Shown: one piece after another, positions 8,192 through 20,045 of the stretch | How the letters are laid out: each line of letters opens with the position of its first letter | Numbering within the stretch: the first letter of the stretch is position 1 | The notes under the pieces: generated by a model | What the model was told of the DNA's origin: nothing | Databases searched by the model: none | The model's input: only the letters and a program-made list of their open reading frames with translations | Translations under genes and position numbers: made by a program | Assembly (NCBI GenBank): GCA_963971285.1 | Contig: OZ020244.1 | Span: 16,988,001 to 17,052,000, forward strand | DNA from: Astropecten irregularis | Taxonomy: Eukaryota > Echinodermata > Asteroidea > Paxillosida > Astropectinidae | Direction of reading: 5' to 3' | DNA: 64,000 bases

Positions 8192-10897
8192 GTAAGTTTC
8201 TGCCGATTGTCAAAAATGTTCATCACTTGCATGAGAAAACAGAAAAGAGCTAAATTAATCGGTATCGTTTCTATATTAAAGCCACTCATAAGTTGAATAT
8301 TTCTGTAGCCTGCCATCACATTTGACAAGTTGGGGCACTATTTATTAACATTCACACAAACGGACAAGGAATCTTCCAAATGTTCATCTGTATGGAAGGA
8401 AATATTTGCTGAATATGATTAGGTGATCTTCGGGGGACTATTTCACGTAGCTGTTAAGCACAAAACAAATTGCTAAGCACAAAATGTCTTGCTCAATAAA
8501 ACAAACCACCCTTAAACCTTCCATTTGAAATTCATGGTCAGCGGACAACAGCCAAAGAACAATCACAAGTAATAGGTCTACATATGAACATTTGTGCTCA
8601 TCCACGTTGGCGAAGGGCAAGCCTAATTTGAAGGGCAAGCCTAATTTGCATTTTAATATTCATGATTTAATATCCATATGAAAATTTGGTTGTTAATGCT
8701 GTTTTTATTAAGACAGAAATTTCATGTTTAGCAATTTTTTTCTGCTAAGCAGGGCTGTGAAATTGGCCCCCAATGATAAGAAAAGTCAAGAAAGAATGAA
8801 ACAAAACTTGAATCAAACCCTAACAAAATCTAACAGCTAAAAATGAGTAGACGAACAAAACTTATGATCAAAACTAAAAGAAGGGCAATCTAAGAATTAA
8901 AACTTTCATTATCTTGAATGATAAAAACTATTTGGCATCAGTTATAAAAATGCTACAATCAATAGCGCTCCGCACTAATGACGTCCCTGGATGTCAGACA
9001 AACATTGTCTCACACACGTAGTACATGGACGCGCACATGGTACACACACACGTTTGCATGGTTGCAATGTTTGTCTGAGATCCGGTGCTATTTTTAGCGC
9101 AAGTGAGGAGCACTATTCACCAGGGCAACAGCGTGTCTTTATTTGGCTAATTTGTCATAATTTTCTTTAATTCATGTCAATAGTCATTGTTGGCATAGTA
9201 CGGTCTAAGCAGATGGTACCCGACTATCCAAACCTCATCAACTACAATGTCCGAGTCCAGATGATCAAGAAGGGCCAGCAGCACATCCACCAGTTATGGG
9301 ACGCCCAGACCAGGGTGCTGGGTCTCAACACCACCACCACCAATAACACTTGTGGAGTGCCGTGGCTGGAGGAGAAACAACGGTATGTTCTGACAGGTAC
9401 GTTGTTTCATTTGCGTTTCAGAGGAGGGAAACTTTGCAGGTGGTAGAATAGGGATCGCCTTGAGTGAAGTTGAGAGGAAATAAGGAGGGCACTTTATTCC
9501 CTTTCATAAACCAACACTCAAGGTTTGATATTGTTATGTTATGATAAAAATTTGCTTATGCATGAAAAGTCTTCCTTGATTAAACAGGATTACCAACCAA
9601 ATTTTCATGTGATTTTTACTGCTTTTGACTTGAATTCGGGCATGGTATATCATGCCGTCGGACTATAGTGGTGTTCATTATAGTGTCGTTCCACTGTATA
9701 CTGAGTTTACAATATATTTATAATTATTCCTTTACAAAGGAAAACTAGCAAATAAACATTGATGTTGTAACTGTTTGTTATTCCTAGTCATGGTTGAGAA
9801 TGGGGAAGCCTTCTTATATTTCTGCCACTTTCATCGTGTCTACTCGCAGCTGACTGCAACACAACAGAGGGGAATCAACAGAGCCTATGGGATGGGTTGC
9901 GCTGGCAATGTGCAATGTCAGGTAACTTATGGTGACCTTATATCGATGTAGGATCATTATTATTCATGTAGGATCATTACAAAAAATAAGGTATTAGGGA
10001 GACAGATTAGCATCTGAAAGTGAACATTTGGGAGACAACGGCAGAAGGTATCAGCTTGCTTTTAAAGACAAATTTTGTTCCATATTTTAATAGAAGACAG
10101 AAAATGCTATCAATATGAACATATGTCATTTTCAAGTTCATTGGTTTAGAGGATATTTAGAAATAGGTAAGTAAAGTTGACCTTATGGGAATGTCTCCCG
10201 CTACGTACCCATCCTTGGTTATTATTCTTCATGTACTTGAAAGAGGGTTCCTTCGAAGGTGTACTGAGCAATGAAACTCTAAAGCCTGACTAAATCTTTG
10301 GATGATGGAGAAATGTTCACCCTTGCTCCTTACAATATAGTTGTCCAAATTTCCCTTTTAAAATCCAAAATTGTTCCTTAAAGGTTCAATACAGGATTGT
10401 ACCCAAACAGAAATGTTCACAGATTTTCGTACAATTTTCAGGGTATGAAGATGGTGGTCGTAGAAACATACCATTAAAATATTTCCGCCTGAAATGGTGT
10501 ATTTATCCAGAAATTAGTAAAATAAAGAGCGAAAACAGTTTTGATCTCAGGGTAAGATCAAAATCATTCTTAATATTTTATAAGAAAAATTGAGAAAAAT
10601 TGAGTATAGTTTCTGTAATTCATAAAATAATTTCATTTGCCATCATATCTCAGCCACACTTGAATGTTCACATTATTCTGTTCTGGTTTATCCACGCAGG
10701 TTCACACGTGTCCGAATCCCAACAGCTGCCCCCTGATCCCGCCCAATGACACGACCTGCGTCCACGGCTACGGCCAATCATACAAGGACTGCTACTATCA
10801 CCATGGTTACTGCAAACTCAATTCGTCAGGGAAGTGCACATGGAGGACCGATAGTGCATTTGACGTCTGCTTCAACGAGGAAAACCAAAACTCGTAG
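8056..10897 (+). CDS. TIMP: TIMP-like gene B, complete, four coding exons
   Basis: The join is 8056-8191, 9184-9396, 9788-9921 and 10700-10897, with introns in phases 1, 1 and 0; the product is 226 residues. The first in-frame ATG (8056) starts a 28-residue signal peptide ending TVFG, and mature Cys1 follows directly (CGCQPTHPQQQFC), as the zinc-chelating N-terminus of TIMPs requires. Later landmarks are NTCGVP (the Cys70 region), YFCHFH (Cys99 region), MGCAGNVQC at the domain boundary and the seven-cysteine C-terminal exon with GKCTW. There are fourteen cysteines against twelve in vertebrate TIMPs. Length is normal for the family. Residue 2 is Gly in place of Thr or Ser, a site known to control metalloproteinase affinity, so inhibitory strength may be altered. 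The conserved IVPW after Cys99 is replaced by HRVY. Expected location is the extracellular matrix. Confidence 0.9.
8437..8772. mobile_element. MITE family M3 with another repeat inserted
   Basis: Outer ends TTTCACGTAGCTGTTAAGCA and GGGCTGTGAAATTGGCCCC mark the GGGGCCAATTTCAC family. A piece of the palindromic repeat seen at 57978-58244 (TGCTCATCCACGTTGGCGAA) interrupts it at about 8595-8660. It lies in intron 1 of gene B. Confidence 0.65.
9184..9396 (+). CDS. TIMP: TIMP B exon 2
   Basis: The acceptor TGTCAATAG precedes 9184; the split codon G+TC gives Val, matching the Val-Val/Val-Ile found after NAD in TIMPs. It encodes VIVGIVRS through NTCGVPWLEEKQRYVLT. It is one exon where gene C has two. 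Donor G|GTACGT, phase 1. Confidence 0.88.
9788..9921 (+). CDS. TIMP: TIMP B exon 3
   Basis: The acceptor TATTCCTAG precedes 9788 and donor CAG|GTAACT follows. It encodes the end of the inhibitory domain, including YFCHFH, the helix region TATQQRGINRAY and GMGCAGNVQCQ. Confidence 0.85.
9989..10203. mobile_element. Inverted-repeat element with AGGGAGACA ends
   Basis: It begins TAGGGAGACAGATTAGCATC and ends near AATGTCTCCCGC. A longer relative lies at 63247-63496. It occupies part of intron 3 of gene B. Confidence 0.6.
10378..10645. mobile_element. Degenerate M1-related MITE in TIMP B intron 3
   Basis: TTAAAGG left end, then AAACAGAAATGTTCACAGAT, GGTATGAAGATGGTGG and TTTATCCAGAAATTAG blocks of family M1. 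The right end cannot be placed precisely. It ends about 55 bp before the exon 4 acceptor. Confidence 0.65.
10700..10897 (+). CDS. TIMP: TIMP B exon 4: C-terminal domain
   Basis: Acceptor TTTATCCACGCAG, phase 0, stop TAG at 10895-10897. It encodes 65 residues with HTC, NSC, TTC, KDC, GYC, GKC and DVC. KDC and DVC have no counterpart in the five-cysteine vertebrate exon. Confidence 0.9.
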   Translation, partial: VHTCPNPNSCPLIPPNDTTCVHGYGQSYKDCYYHHGYCKLNSSGKCTWRTDSAFDVCFNEENQNS

Positions 10898-11556
10898 AAC
10901 ATTACAAACATAATGGCTGAACACTTAATTGTCTTATTTTAAAATTAATTGTTCTTTAAAGAATTTTCCCCACCAAATATTTCACATTTTCTTCATTGCA
11001 ATACAAGTGTGCAGCATATATAAGGCAATACAGTATCTTCATTGCCTTCCTATATATAATGGCCAATATATAAAAAAAAAAATTATTCATTCTATATTCA
11101 ATATTTAGATGGCTATAATGAGTGTAAGAACAGCTTTATTTTAAAATGATTGAAGCATATTAATATTTCCTTTTTTGGGTTTGAATCCCACTACAGTCAA
11201 TTTGTCTTTGTTCACCTTTCAATGACTTAAAAAACAAATCTGTCAGTTTCGTCCCTTTCGTGGTTATTGGATGATTATTTTTCCTTTTTTGTGTAAAGTA
11301 TGTTGCATCTTTCAATGCATATTCTACAGGCATGGCTATGGGTATGTTTTAGACATGGAAGTGGAGAGCTAACCATGGCTCTGCTTGTGATTTTGCTTTC
11401 TACATCTTTCATTCTCTAAAGTTTGTAAATGTAATGATCATTCATACAAAAGTGCCAATCCTGTTGTCTCTACTCAGCATTGCAGCATTATGTGGACTCA
11501 CTACCAGGGTCCAATTACATAGTAATTCTTGGTAATTAAAATCAGTATAACCAAAA

Positions 11557-11562
11557 AATAAA
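11557..11562 (+). other. Possible polyadenylation signal of TIMP gene B
   Basis: AATAAA lies 660 bp after the stop codon; no AATAAA was seen nearer. Weak because the region is AT-rich. Confidence 0.3.
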
Positions 11563-12692
11563 TCCAAATGGGGGGGGGGGGGCACTCTTTTGTTCACGCA
11601 GGTCCATTATTTTGGAATAAATTGCCATTAGACATTCAGGAAACTCATAACATTGATACCTTTAAAGTTAAACTAAAGTCAAATATTTTTCAGTAGTTTG
11701 TTCTGTTGTATAATGCTCAGACATTGTTCTCTATATTGTATTACACTGTATTTCCATTTTCACTTCTGTCAAGCGCTTTGAGCACTTAAAGGGTCTCTGC
11801 AATGGGAATATCATGGCTTGAACATGTGCCAATAAAAAAACTGTACATGGGGACTGTGATTTTACGCACTTCCTCACACTGATTCAGGGTTAAAAACAGG
11901 TTGTTTGGTTTGTATGCTAGATAGCATTTCCATATTCATGAGCAAAACTGTGATGTCATCTGGGGAACTGAGAGCAGTAACCCAATTGATTTGTGCACAA
12001 AAAGTTGCGGTTGTTTTATAGGTTTTCTGATGGACCTTTTCCTCCTCAATGGGTTTTATTTTGCCAAATATGTTCCTTTCACTCAACCGGTGGTGTACTT
12101 TTTTTACCAAACGATTTCTGTAGGTCAAGTTCGCCTCTTCATTTTTAATGTTTTTCTCATTATATTTTTGCTGTTGGTTCCCCCGTTTTACAAAGCCATT
12201 CAAAGGAAAACCAAATGCTGGTTTGAAACCAAAATATTTGTCAGTATATTTTCTGTATGAAGGCAATAAAATAACCTGGCTGAAAAAAGCACTGCAGTAA
12301 CCCTTTAAGTGGATACTGTGCTATATAAGTAACTGTTATTATTATGCCAGCCAAAACTCCCTGTGAATGTTATGCTCAGCAAACTGACAGCAAACATTCT
12401 GTGGAGACTATAAAGAGTTTTAATCAGCTATTTAATGAACTGTATTACTAAGAAATAAATGTATTGAGCTGTTATACATGCTACATTCTGCTATAGAAGT
12501 TTGATTAACTTTACAAGTTCTAAACTGTGTTATTAGAATTAGATATCGATAATGTGAAAGAATACTTCTGTTTTGATTGATGCCTCAAGTTAGTAAAGGA
12601 TAAATCAATTGAACAAGTACTCCTTTATAGGTCACAGTACATCAGTGGTTCATATCTCAATTTTGATTCAGTGTGGCTTTTCACACATTTCT

Positions 12693-13030
12693 TTAAATGG
12701 AACTTTATACTTTTTTTTGTCAAAGAAATGCAGAGTCATGGGCAAAAATATCAAGAAAGATACAATAACAGTCATCTGTGAAATTCTCAGTCCCATACGG
12801 CGCCCAATGGTTGAAAAAACAGTATTTTTCAAATCTATTCACAGGAGTTTTGATCTCACTCCAAGATAAAAAAAACAATGCTTTTTGGTCTTTGGTTGTA
12901 CTCTTTTCTGGATAAAATACACAATTTCAGGCATAAAATGTTATGTTATGTTTCTTCCATCACCATCTTTATATCCTATAAGTTATAGGTAAATCTGTGA
13001 AGATTTCTGTTTTGGCATGCTACCAAGTGC
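12693..13030 (+). mobile_element. M1-related MITE
   Basis: Blocks GTCAAAGAAATGCAGA, ATGGGCAAAAATATCAAGA, CAGTCATCTGTGAAA and GATTTCTGTTTTGG occur in family order. The termini are degenerate. Confidence 0.7.
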
Positions 13031-13710
13031 ATCTAAGGAGATGATTTTCTGAGTAGAACTGGGGAGAAACCCACATGATGATTCTTCAACACAGAAGATA
13101 CCATGCACTTTGTCAAGTTGTAGAATTCCGGGAAAAGGGAGAGATAAAAAAGGGAGGTTCCAAAATTGCACAAGTACAAGGCTACTTCCTGTCAGCTTAC
13201 AGACTGGTACACGACAGCAAATCATCAGTGATTCATGCAGTGACACCAGTCGACCTGTACTGTCTAGCCGGTGACAGAATCTAGATCCACCGGCTACCAA
13301 AAGGACCGATGTCACGTCTTGGCACATTTTATGACGTATTAACCACCAATTTTCTTCAGTTTCTATATTCAGCCAAGGCCACCAATGACCTAAGACTGGC
13401 TTTCATTTTTAAAAAACGTAAACATAATTTGATCAGGATTTAATGGCCCAAGCAGATGGTCTCTCCCCCCATGGGGAGTCAAGTTATGTGTGTGGATACC
13501 TTTACTTCCTACATTACTTCCTCCATAATTAAAACGAAGTTCATTTGACCATTGAGGAGTATGTCACATGTGGAGTGGTGAAGGCCGTGGATTCCCCCTT
13601 TATGGTAATCATTGATTCATGAAACAACAATTTTAATGAATGGGCACAGGGTGACTCCAACAGATGGCAATACAGATGATGAAACATCCTGCCAACTAGT
13701 GATGTCATAG

Positions 13711-14132
13711 GGCCTTTATGAAACCTCGGCTGGGGCTACGGGTCCCGCTCCATCGCTCTGGCTCCGGCTTCAGCTCCATTTCTTACATCAATTTTAAAGA
13801 ATATGTATCAAAATGGAGGTTTGGGGTACGGTTTCGAAGTATATACTCTGTTTCAAACAAGAAAATACTGGATTTGTGGTCAAGTCGTTAGAAGTCGCGG
13901 CGATTGTCTCTGCTTTCGCACAACTCTCGCGAAACCGCTCTAATTTCTCGCGAGACTCCTGGCTACAGCAAGAGAGTTTGGCTCTCGGTTTGGGACCACT
14001 CGAAAATAACGACTTGGCCACAAGTCTAACAAGAAAACGGAGCTTCAACCTCAGGGAAAAGTCACAATCTAGCTGTTTCTTCAACTTTTAGATGACGGAG
14101 CCTAAGCCCAAGCCGTCGTTCCGTAAAGGGCC
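13711..14132. mobile_element. GC-rich element with terminal inverted repeats
   Basis: Left end GGCCTTTATGAAACCTCGGC is roughly complementary to the right end GCCGTCGTTCCGTAAAGGGC. The middle contains paired CTCGCG blocks. The long ORFs on both strands here follow from this symmetry and do not look like protein genes. Confidence 0.55.
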
Positions 14133-16284
14133 ATGGATGTAGACTGGATTTTCCCTCCTTCCACTCACCCCAACCTCTCTTAAAAAATTCCAGACAGGTT
14201 GGATTTATGTCTAGTCTAAGCAAGTGTACATGCAGGAATGCCAGGCAAAAGAATAATCTCTGAGGTCACCGATCACAACAAAAACATGGGTCCCCCAACA
14301 AAAACACCGGTTTCTGATCCCACCATGTCCTCAAATGGTACCTGCCTGGCTTTTCCGGCACTGACATGAGTGGGCGACAAAACTATGTAACCTTCGGCAC
14401 AATTATGATAAGAAGTCTCCTGAGAGGATAGCAGGAATTCTGAGCTCAGCTGTAAATATTCTCTCCAGGGGAATGGTCTGTTATTATCTAATGGTTTAAA
14501 CAACTTCTACTCCAAGATAAAAACCAAATATCCCAAAAGCAAAACCATTGATAACACTTCTTAGTATCAAAATGCAAAACACCAAATAACAAAGCCCTAG
14601 GTGCAAGAAGGTAACTGGTACTGGTGGAAGATTGTAACTGGTACCTGCGATTATAAGCATCCAATGTTTGTTCTTCAAAACTTTGATGGGCCGCACCAGG
14701 GTGGTTTAGGTTCACCATGGAGGTAGAACTACCTCCACGAGTTCGCAGAAAATTTTGGCAGAGATGTCAGATGAAATTTTTTTTCTCCAGTATGGTTTTA
14801 TTTTTGCATGGTGTTTTGCAATATTTCTTGGCAATCAATGAACAAATCTTTCTGTGTAAATATTTTTAATTTATTGTGTCAATTTTCAGGAATATTTAGT
14901 CAAATATTTATACATTCAGCCATGTATGTTTATAAATACAATTGGAGACAAGGGCAAAACAAAGAAGAAACAAGACTCGAAAGAACAATGGAATGAGGAG
15001 ACAAAAAAACACAAAGGAAGGAATGGAGGGAAAAACCATGAAGAAATATCATGACATATTTTTGTGCTCAGTACTGTTTCAGGGGATGTGAGTGGCTACA
15101 AAAAAAACAGCTTAAAACACCAAGGAAAAAGCTGAAATTTAAATATAAAAAAAAGTATACCTTTGTACAGAGCAAGTGTACAAAAAGCTGAAATTCTGAG
15201 TTAGAATTAAAAAAAAGAAAGAATAGATTCAGATTTAAATCTGAAGTTTCACATTCCCTGACTGTTTAGAGGTGATACCTATGGTTTTATGCCTGGAATG
15301 AACTAACAAAAGTGGTCTAATCAATAATCAAACAAACACAAAAACTATCTCCTAAGGTTTTATCTGGACAATCTTCTCATATCATCATTTCTATTATAAT
15401 AAGTTGGGCATTTCCACAGTTTTGGGACATTTTGTGGCGTAAGTTACCTCTTTTTGTGCATATTTCCATGCATTTCAAGGAACCATAAGTGGTTTACTTG
15501 CTGATTCCAATAACACATTTTTGAATTGGAGTCTTTCAAGAATGATTGATCAAGGAATAGGTCAATGTCACTTTTAAACAGGTAAGGCAAGTTTCTGTGA
15601 AAGTTGCCCAGTTGTAATTGTACTGGTATCACATAAAGAATTGAAAACTAGACCCAGTTACAGAATTCTCTTGACTTTCAAAATCCTATAGCAAATTACA
15701 AATATGTCCATGACATTCCCAGTCTACAATTTGAAAAACAAAAACACAAACATCAAGTATAACCATTGAGATGTCACAGCACACACGTACCGTACATCAT
15801 CATTTTAACAGCCAGGGCAGGTAAACTTGAGCTAGGACTGGCCGGTACTGACTGCTGTGGCAGACATCAGGAGGTGGGTGGTTTGTTCCAGGATCAGTTG
15901 TGGTTACAGTGGTTTTCAGAATGCTGGTCGCCTGATTTTATCAGACACTTTCCATACAATATTACACATTTCCGTCATGTTGAGGACAAAGGGTCAATGT
16001 TAAATTGGTGCCGGACATATTTCTGTCCTGAATTTATTCACTCGCCGCATCATTAACCCAATCTCTTTACCAATTCAACTTATAAATACTATTTGTAAAA
16101 TTTCTAATATGATCTTCAGTTGACCTACATCAGTACAAACTTTGTCTGACACATCATCAGACAAATTAATTGCTCCTTTTAAAACATGGATTGATAAAGC
16201 AATACAAAAATAAATAGAGAATATACAAGAAATTAATACAATCGGAGAGGGAATAAACTGGGACTGTGGAACGGTTTGCGGAAA

Positions 16285-16387
16285 CACCGTGTAAGAATCG
16301 TTCGTACTTTCGCACTTCTTTTTCATTCGCATTTCTCGTAAGGTCTCAACGTTTTGACTAGCCTGCTCTAGTCATCATCAGGAGACC
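16285..16387 (-). repeat. Hammerhead-like repeat, copy 2
   Basis: On the - strand 16387-16342 reads GGTCTC, CTGATGA, a GACTAG-AGCAGG-CTAGTC hairpin, AAAACGTT and GAGACC. The six-base arms GGTCTC and GAGACC pair as stem I. The expected GAAA reads AAAA here, so this copy is probably inactive. The flanking TTCGTACTTTCGCACTTCTT block is shared with copies 1 and 3. Confidence 0.6.
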
Positions 16388-16554
16388 TGATGGGACTGTT
16401 GATAAAGAATGAGACTGAGAGAAGGGCAGACCGTCGTACTGAAGTGCAGTCACAAGGATTCACAAGTGAACAAATGTAATAACAAAACACCAAAAGGCAC
16501 TGTTAAAGCTGATTTACCGTGACGTTTTTATTATTATGTGGATCTGTTTGCGGA

Positions 16555-16808
16555 CACCATGTAAGAATTATTTGTACTTTCGCACTTCTATTCCGTTCGC
16601 ACTTCTCATAAGGCCTGAACGTTTCGACTAGCCTGCTCTAGTTCTCATCAGGGGCCAATTTCACTAACGCTTTGCGATCAATGCTAAAGCCCAAATCCAT
16701 CACTAAATGGAAAATTTATCACTACTTTACGTAGCAAATTTTTTTTTTAGCGATAGATTTGGGCTAAACATAGCAAAGCGTTAGTGAAATCGGCCCCAGG
16801 AGACCTTA
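16555..16808 (-). repeat. Hammerhead-like repeat, copy 3, interrupted by a MITE
   Basis: A direct repeat of copy 2, offset by about 270 bp. With the element at 16652-16799 removed, the - strand reads GGTCTC, CTGATGA, a G(A)ACTAG-AGCAGG-CTAGTC hairpin, GAAACGTT and CAGGCC. The core bases are all present; stem I has drifted. Confidence 0.6.
16651..16799. mobile_element. Palindromic MITE (family M4) nested in the hammerhead repeat
   Basis: Ends GGGGCCAATTTCACTAACGC and GCGTTAGTGAAATCGGCCCC are complementary, and the interior also folds back (AGCCCAAATCCATC with GATAGATTTGGGCT). CAG flanks both sides as a possible target duplication. A relative lies at 32119-32262. Confidence 0.8.
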
Positions 16809-17322
16809 TCATGATAACTATTACTTTGTTACACAGATGTTACACAACAACTCCCCTCTGCATTTCAAAGTACTGGCCATCAGTCCCGAACTGTGTGACC
16901 TTATGTTTTCAAAGATGTAAGCTTATGACGTGTAAATAGTCTCGGTTCTGTAATGACAGAAAAAACTCTCGGTTCAGTGATGCCAAAAAGCCTCTACTGG
17001 TCTCAACAATCTCCCAGGTGGGTTCTAATCAGACATGGCACAGGGTGTCAACCACCATTAGGTGACCATGGAGATGACTGACCAATGACAACACACCTAC
17101 GCTGGTGTTTTCCTTAGAATCAAGAAGGAATTTTAACAAGCCAAGGACAGACAGAATCCTGGTCTAGAGACCACAACTCCACAACTCCAGGCAATGCCTC
17201 CTCCCCACCCACCCACACATTTGGTTTTGGCGAGATAATAATAGTAGAAACTTGGCTATTCTGCTAACTGCCATGCTTCCCTGGGTTCCCTCTCAATCAA
17301 AGACAGACAACACATTATGAAT

Positions 17323-17683
17323 TTAATTACATGTATCATACTTTGGTAGCCTACCGAAACAGAAATCCCCACTGATTTTAAATACCTATATGAAGATGGT
17401 GATGGTACAAACATACCTTTAAAAATTATCTGCCTGAAATGCTGTATTTATCGATAAAAGAGTTATTAACCAATGACCAAAAACAACTTTGATCTGTTAA
17501 AGATCCAAAATAATGGTGAGAAGACTTAAGAAATACTGTGGGCATTTCTCACTGTTTTCTCAAAAAGTGGGCACCGTATGGGACTGACAATTTTACAGAT
17601 GACTGTTACTGTATGTTTCTTGATATTTTTGCCCATGAATCTGTATTTCTTAGACAAAAACCAAAGTATGATACTACCTTTAA
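17323..17683 (+). mobile_element. TTAA-type MITE M1
   Basis: TTAA on both sides; left end has TATCATACTTTGGTAG and right end CCAAAGTATGATACTACCT. Confidence 0.85.
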
Positions 17684-17822
17684 TCCCAGTTCTCCTAGCC
17701 CCTTTCTTCTCCACATCTTTGTTGTTGTCCACCTTTGATCTTGCCCACTCTCACCCTCCCTATACCCCCCCCCATCCCGATCCCCTCATCCATTTATGTG
17801 TATCTTTACTTGCATGTTCTTG

Positions 17823-17950
17823 TCCTCTTGTCATTTAGCCTTTGAGAAAGATCCTGCTAGGATCAAAACATCAGACCCTCCTTTCTCTGAGCATTCTATA
17901 AATTTCAGGTCATTATTTTGGCTGATGAGCAGTTTGCAGCAGTTTATTCC
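17823..17950. repeat. Dispersed repeat with GATCCTGCTAGGATC hairpin
   Basis: The unit GAGAAAGATCCTGCTAGGAT followed by a TCAG-pyrimidine block and TTTCAGGTCATTATTTTGGC recurs at 20728-20800, 25870-26075 (inverted pair), 41275-41500, 44780-44955 and 58858-58945, in both orientations. Confidence 0.7.
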
Positions 17951-18910
17951 TTGTATTAAAAATGAATTAATTTTCAAATCAAATCAAATCAAATCATATA
18001 ATCAAGACCAATTGTCAAGCTGAGAATGCAGTGTTTTTGATGAAGGATGATAGGATCCGGAGTTGTTGGGATTCGGTTTGATCATAAATTAGTAAAAACA
18101 TTTTTAAACCCATTTTTGTCAGCAGTACATCTGGAGTAAAGATGCATTCTATGACCAATGATACAAAATCGCAAATTGCGGACAAATTTGTGGGCATCTT
18201 TAATATAATGTACATTCCTCGCCTATCCCCAGATGCTGCCATATGGTCCCAGTAATGACAGACAGATATGTGACAGTCATAACTGTCAGCGGGTCTATAA
18301 ATTCTTATAACTCACTGGCTATGACAGGCAGTATATGTCTATTTTAAAGCCCAATTACCAATTATTTGGAATTATGATCAGAACAAAAATGACATTTATG
18401 ACATAGTAGCATTTTGTGGGATTTAGCAATTGAATTTAGACAGAAATTCTGTCCTGAACAGAGGCATAGTAAAAAAACATGGAAATATTTAAATGGGCCG
18501 CAATTTCTTTTTACCAACACTTGGGTTTTCTCTGAATTCAGGAAAAAGCTAAGAGTAAAAAGACCAATCGGATTTAGGCCTAATACCACTTCCACAATCA
18601 AAGAGGACAGACACGATACCCTGCATAGCAACGACAGTAAACAGAACATCAGATTCCGAGGAAATTGCTTCTTTTGGAAACATGGTTTTGCAGTAAGTGA
18701 ATTCCATTTCCAAATTGTGTGTGTCGGGTTCCCAGCTAGGATGTTGTGGCGATTCCTTTGATTGTTCTGTGGGATTTTATGCCGACTGTAGGATGGTGAC
18801 TTTTGATATTTTTCTGGACAGTATGGCAGAAATTGGCAGCCACAGAAACCTGAAACCTACATCTATGGAGAGACAGAATGCTGTCTCCCAAATCCTTTTC
18901 CAAAGATAGA

Positions 18911-19511
18911 GGACAATTTCATAGAACTGCTTAGCACACAAATTTGCTAACCATGACATTTCTGTCTCGATCAAAACAGGATTAAACGACCAAATTTCCA
19001 TGTGTTGCGTTTAATGACTGTTCTTTGACTGTTGTTCACTGACCATGAATACCATTCAAATGGAATTTTTAATGGTGGTTTGTTTTAAAGGTAATATCAT
19101 ACTTTGGTTTTTAACAAAGAAATACAGATTTATGAGCAAAAATATCAAGGAATATTCAGTAACAGTCATCTGTGAAAATTTCAGTCACATACGTTGCTCA
19201 CTTTTGGAGAAAACAGTGAAAAACAGCCACAGGATTTCTTAAGTCTTTTCTCTTTTATTTTTGATGTTTTAAAAGATCAAAAAGATTTTTGGTCGTTGTT
19301 TTACAAATTACTGGATAAATACACCATTTCAGGCGGAAACATTTTAACAGTTGGTTTCTACTAGCATCATCTTCATACCCTGAAAGTTATATGTAAATCT
19401 GTGATCATTTCTGTTTTGGTCTCTTACCAAAGTAGGATACTACCTTTAATTGAGCAAGACATTTTGCTAAGCGATATTTTTGGTGCTTAACAGCTCCATG
19501 AGATTGGCTGA
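18911..19511. mobile_element. MITE family M3 copy split by an M1 MITE
   Basis: The left part runs from CCAATTTCATAGAACTGCTT to TTTAATGGTGGTTTGTTTTA and the right part from TTGAGCAAGACATTTTGCTA to CAGCTCCATGAGATTGGCTG. These parts are contiguous in the copy at 35597-35842. M1 at 19085-19449 sits exactly between them. Confidence 0.8.
19085..19449 (+). mobile_element. TTAA-type MITE M1, full length, nested in M3
   Basis: TTAA flanks, left end AGGTAATATCATACTTTGGT and a degenerate right end ACCAAAGTAGGATACTACCT. Confidence 0.88.
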
Positions 19512-19954
19512 TTACGATCCCAACTGTCTAGAATACCAGGAACATTGCAAATGATATATGAATATCTGCTTCCCGATCCTGTGCAAAGAACAGCTGCCAT
19601 CTCATAAGTTCACCTATCACCCTAGCTGACTAAAAATAAAAATACAGAATTTTTCTCTCACTAGAACTTTTTTCCACCCATCAAAATGAGTCTCTCCCCT
19701 GAGAATAAGGTGACATGATTGAGACTGCATGCCATTGGAATTACCGCAGAATGTAAACAAGTTAGAGCAATTTCCTGTCTGCAACAGGATCATGTGAATT
19801 ACACCAGTTATGACGCTGCTGGCAAAGAACGTCATGGCCAGGACGGTGGAGGGAATGCAGTAATAATGCTATGTCGAATCTGAACATGTGAGTGAAGCTT
19901 CCAGAATCCAGGGGGGTGGGTTTGTATAACGGAAAAGCCACAGCACAGGAGCAT

Positions 19955-19963
19955 TATATAAAG
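19955..19963 (+). promoter_or_regulatory. TATA box of TIMP gene C
   Basis: TATATAAAG, 232 bp before the gene C ATG, is the strongest core-promoter match near these genes. Predicted start of transcription is near 19985. Confidence 0.6.
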
Positions 19964-20000
19964 GGCAAACAAATTGTCATTCGGACAGTGTTGTCATCAG

Positions 20001-20045
20001 ATGCAGAGCGAGCAACTGAAGACTCTTCTCAGCCAAACCAGTTGA
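20001..20045 (+). promoter_or_regulatory. Short upstream ORF in the gene C leader
   Basis: ATG at 20001 opens 14 codons closed by TGA at 20043-20045, about 150 bp before the TIMP start. Confidence 0.4.

Larger units (their letters stand above)
11563..19950 (+). other. Intergenic stretch between TIMP genes B and C
   Basis: No exon supported. It contains M1 MITEs (12693-13030, 17323-17683, 19085-19449), a GC-rich inverted-repeat element (13711-14132), two hammerhead-like repeats with a nested MITE (16285-16810) and an M3 MITE split by M1 (18911-19511). The segments about 14140-16280 and 16810-17320 show nothing recognisable. Confidence 0.6.

Noticed and set aside
13794..14091. Overlapping ORFs of more than 90 codons on both strands
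   Set aside because: They lie within a GC-rich inverted-repeat element and show no domain, signal peptide or splice-site support.
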